DNA of 64,000 bases from positions 32,403 to 96,402 of the forward strand of contig CANRPW010000008.1 in assembly GCA_947632615.1 (NCBI GenBank). Direction: 5' to 3'. Of this stretch, positions 62,897-64,000 are shown in pieces (positions within the stretch are counted from its first letter, which is position 1; every line of letters begins with the position of its first letter). Both the position numbers and the translations under genes were made by a program. The notes under the pieces are model-generated. The model was not told where the DNA came from. It saw only the letters and a list, made by a program, of their open reading frames with translations, and ran no database searches. The stretch is from an uncultured Clostridia bacterium. Lineage in GTDB: Bacteria; Bacillota; Clostridia; Lachnospirales; CAG-274.

Positions 62897-63873
62897 TCGT
62901 AAACACCTCTTACTGATACTTCGCCCGAGCGAAGAGTTATTTCGTTTCCGTTTTCGTCAAGCATTATAAGCTCGCCGGATGAGTTTACATCAATGCCTGT
63001 TCCTCTGACTTCTTTATTTTCATAAATAGCTCTTATAGGTCTTCCTATATTTATGCAGTATTTTTTATAAGCCTCAATAAATTCCATAAAATTTTTATTG
63101 GATATAAAATTCATATAATAGTCTTCAAAATTTTTAAGCAGAGTCTTTATAATATCCTTTCGGAGGAAGCTGCGCCCTGTTTCTATATATACAGAGGTGG
63201 CAAGTCTTTCAAGCTCCTCGGGAAAGCTCTCCTGCCCTACATTTATACCTGCGCCGCAGATGACATATTTTATATATTCATCCTCGGTGGTCATCTCGGT
63301 GAGTATGCCGCACACCTTTTTACCGTTTATGATAATGTCGTTGGGCCATTTTATTTTGGCATCTGCTCCGCACTGCTCTCTCAGAGTTTTGCAAACGGCA
63401 AGCCCCATGATAAGTGTTATTTTAGGAGCATTTTCGGGAACAATGTCGGGCTTTAAAATAAGGCTCACAGCTATGGCTTTCCCCGCTTCGTGACTCCATG
63501 CGCGACCTCGGCGGCCCTTTCCCATAGTTTGTTTCTCTGCAAAAACCACTGTGCCGTCTGCCGCTCCGGCTTCCGCAAGCTCCTTTGCCTTATTGTTTGT
63601 TGAGTCAACACTTAAAAGGCATACAACAGAGCTGCCTATAAAAGCTGTATTAAGCCCCTCTGTTATTTCAGCCTCGTTTACAATGTCAGGCTCGCCATAC
63701 AGTTTGTAGCCTCTGTTTTTCACAGACTCTATTTTATAGCCTTCTTTTTTAAGTCTGTCTATATGCTTCCAAACAGCCGCCCTTGATATATCAAGTATGT
63801 CGCCTATTTCCTCCCCGGAAACAAAATCCCTTTTTTGCCTAAGTAATTTCAATATATTATACCTTATATCCAT
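62893..63873 (-). CDS. birA: Biotin protein ligase and repressor BirA
   Basis: BirA attaches biotin to carrier proteins and, with its N-terminal winged helix (VSGEEIGDILDISRAAVWKHIDRL), can repress biotin genes. The ligase core has STNNKAKELA, the biotinyl-AMP loop KGRRGRAW, IKWPNDIIINGKKVCGIL and INVGQ. A C-terminal SH3-like cap ends the 326 residues. Its substrate in this window would be the carrier at 22468-22863. Confidence 0.95.
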   Translation of the reverse strand: MDIRYNILKLLRQKRDFVSGEEIGDILDISRAAVWKHIDRLKKEGYKIESVKNRGYKLYGEPDIVNEAEITEGLNTAFIGSSVVCLLSVDSTNNKAKELAEAGAADGTVVFAEKQTMGKGRRGRAWSHEAGKAIAVSLILKPDIVPENAPKITLIMGLAVCKTLREQCGADAKIKWPNDIIINGKKVCGILTEMTTEDEYIKYVICGAGINVGQESFPEELERLATSVYIETGRSFLRKDIIKTLLKNFEDYYMNFISNKNFMEFIEAYKKYCINIGRPIRAIYENKEVRGTGIDVNSSGELIMLDENGNEITLRSGEVSVRGVYE

Positions 63874-63932
63874 GCTTTCACATCCTTAAGGAAATTATAT
63901 ATTATTTTTTTACTAAAATCAATAAATAATAT

Positions 63933-63997
63933 CGCCCCCACCCCCGCCCGCACCAAAACCGCCGTAGGCGGTTTTGGTGCGGGCGGGGGTGGGGGCG
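63933..63997. repeat. Hairpin element, locus 11: 31-bp perfect arms, cut by window end
   Basis: Bases 63933-63963 pair perfectly with 63967-63997 around GTA. The arms are dominated by CCCCCACCCCCGCCC and its complement. A second stem, if any, would lie beyond the window. The gap of 59 bases to birA is AT-rich. Confidence 0.95.
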
Positions 63998-64000
63998 CGG

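Overview
The window is chromosomal DNA from a spore-forming, Gram-positive, probably anaerobic member of the Clostridia. The evidence is a spoIIGA-sigE pair, a CotJC-type manganese catalase, a cysteine-rich coat-like protein, a FabT/FabK-type fatty-acid locus, an S-layer-homology protein, a Na+-pumping decarboxylase cluster and strong GGAGG ribosome sites. Genes are moderately AT-rich, whereas many intergenic gaps are strikingly GC-rich. No transposase, integrase, CRISPR array or prophage block is present. A lone holin-like gene is the only phage-type gene.

Layout: 1-5.2 kb holds recQ (5' end outside the window), mnmE and mnmG on +. From 5.3-7.7 kb an LTA-synthase-like sulfatase follows thiE on -. 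tRNA-Leu(AAG) and a YdcF-like gene are at 7.9-8.7 kb. From 8.9-17.2 kb, on -, come a sugar nucleotidyltransferase, an RluA pseudouridine synthase, prfB, secA, a polysaccharide deacetylase, sigE and spoIIGA. At 17.6-19.5 kb are gdhA, with a structured leader, and a PNPOx-like gene. From 19.9-24.7 kb lies a five-gene biotin-dependent Na+ decarboxylase/transcarboxylase operon. An exonuclease, thrC and a DUF2334 protein precede the type II fatty-acid operon (37.8 down to 29.0 kb: fabT-fabH-acpP-fabK-fabD-fabG-fabF-fabZ-orf-accD-accA), which lacks accB and accC. Then come a DMT transporter, an L,D-transpeptidase, nadB-nadC, a coat-like gene, and a metG-tatD-yabE unit bracketed by long inverted repeats. 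The rest is the Mn catalase, a gtrB-gtrA-yfhO glycosylation operon, an orphan sensor with an SLH beta-helix protein, small genes, and a birA-DUF6145-dus-nucleoside kinase-SDR run.

The most unusual content is non-coding. At least eleven intergenic sites carry very long, mostly perfect GC-rich inverted repeats, with arms up to 55 bp. Most are arranged as a long hairpin, a short C/G linker (CCCGTGG, CCCGCGG and similar) and a shorter hairpin. Stem sequences differ from site to site while pairing is kept, yet tips, bases and one whole hairpin are shared between sites. They sit almost always at gene 3' ends, and two hairpins supply the C-terminal codons of the preceding gene. A second family, direct-repeat arrays with CCCCGCCCACCC and CCGCNGTGGCT motifs, occurs at 19.5, 43.1-43.9, 48.0-48.6 and 58.4-58.6 kb; the last encodes the C-terminus of the holin. 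The 43 and 48 kb arrays are inverted copies flanking metG-tatD-yabE. The two families share a 19-bp motif, so they may be related. Nothing in the window explains how they are made or moved.

Readable regulation includes three FabT-type operators at exact 16-bp pitch downstream of the fab promoter, a spoIIG-type promoter with a 21-bp spacer, a candidate sigma-E promoter for the deacetylase behind sigE, a candidate sigma-K promoter for the coat-like gene, a Fur-like palindrome, paired TGTTC-N4-GAACA palindromes in the tRNA-Leu leader, and a three-helix leader before gdhA. All names rest on recognised motifs and gene order read by eye; no database search was run.
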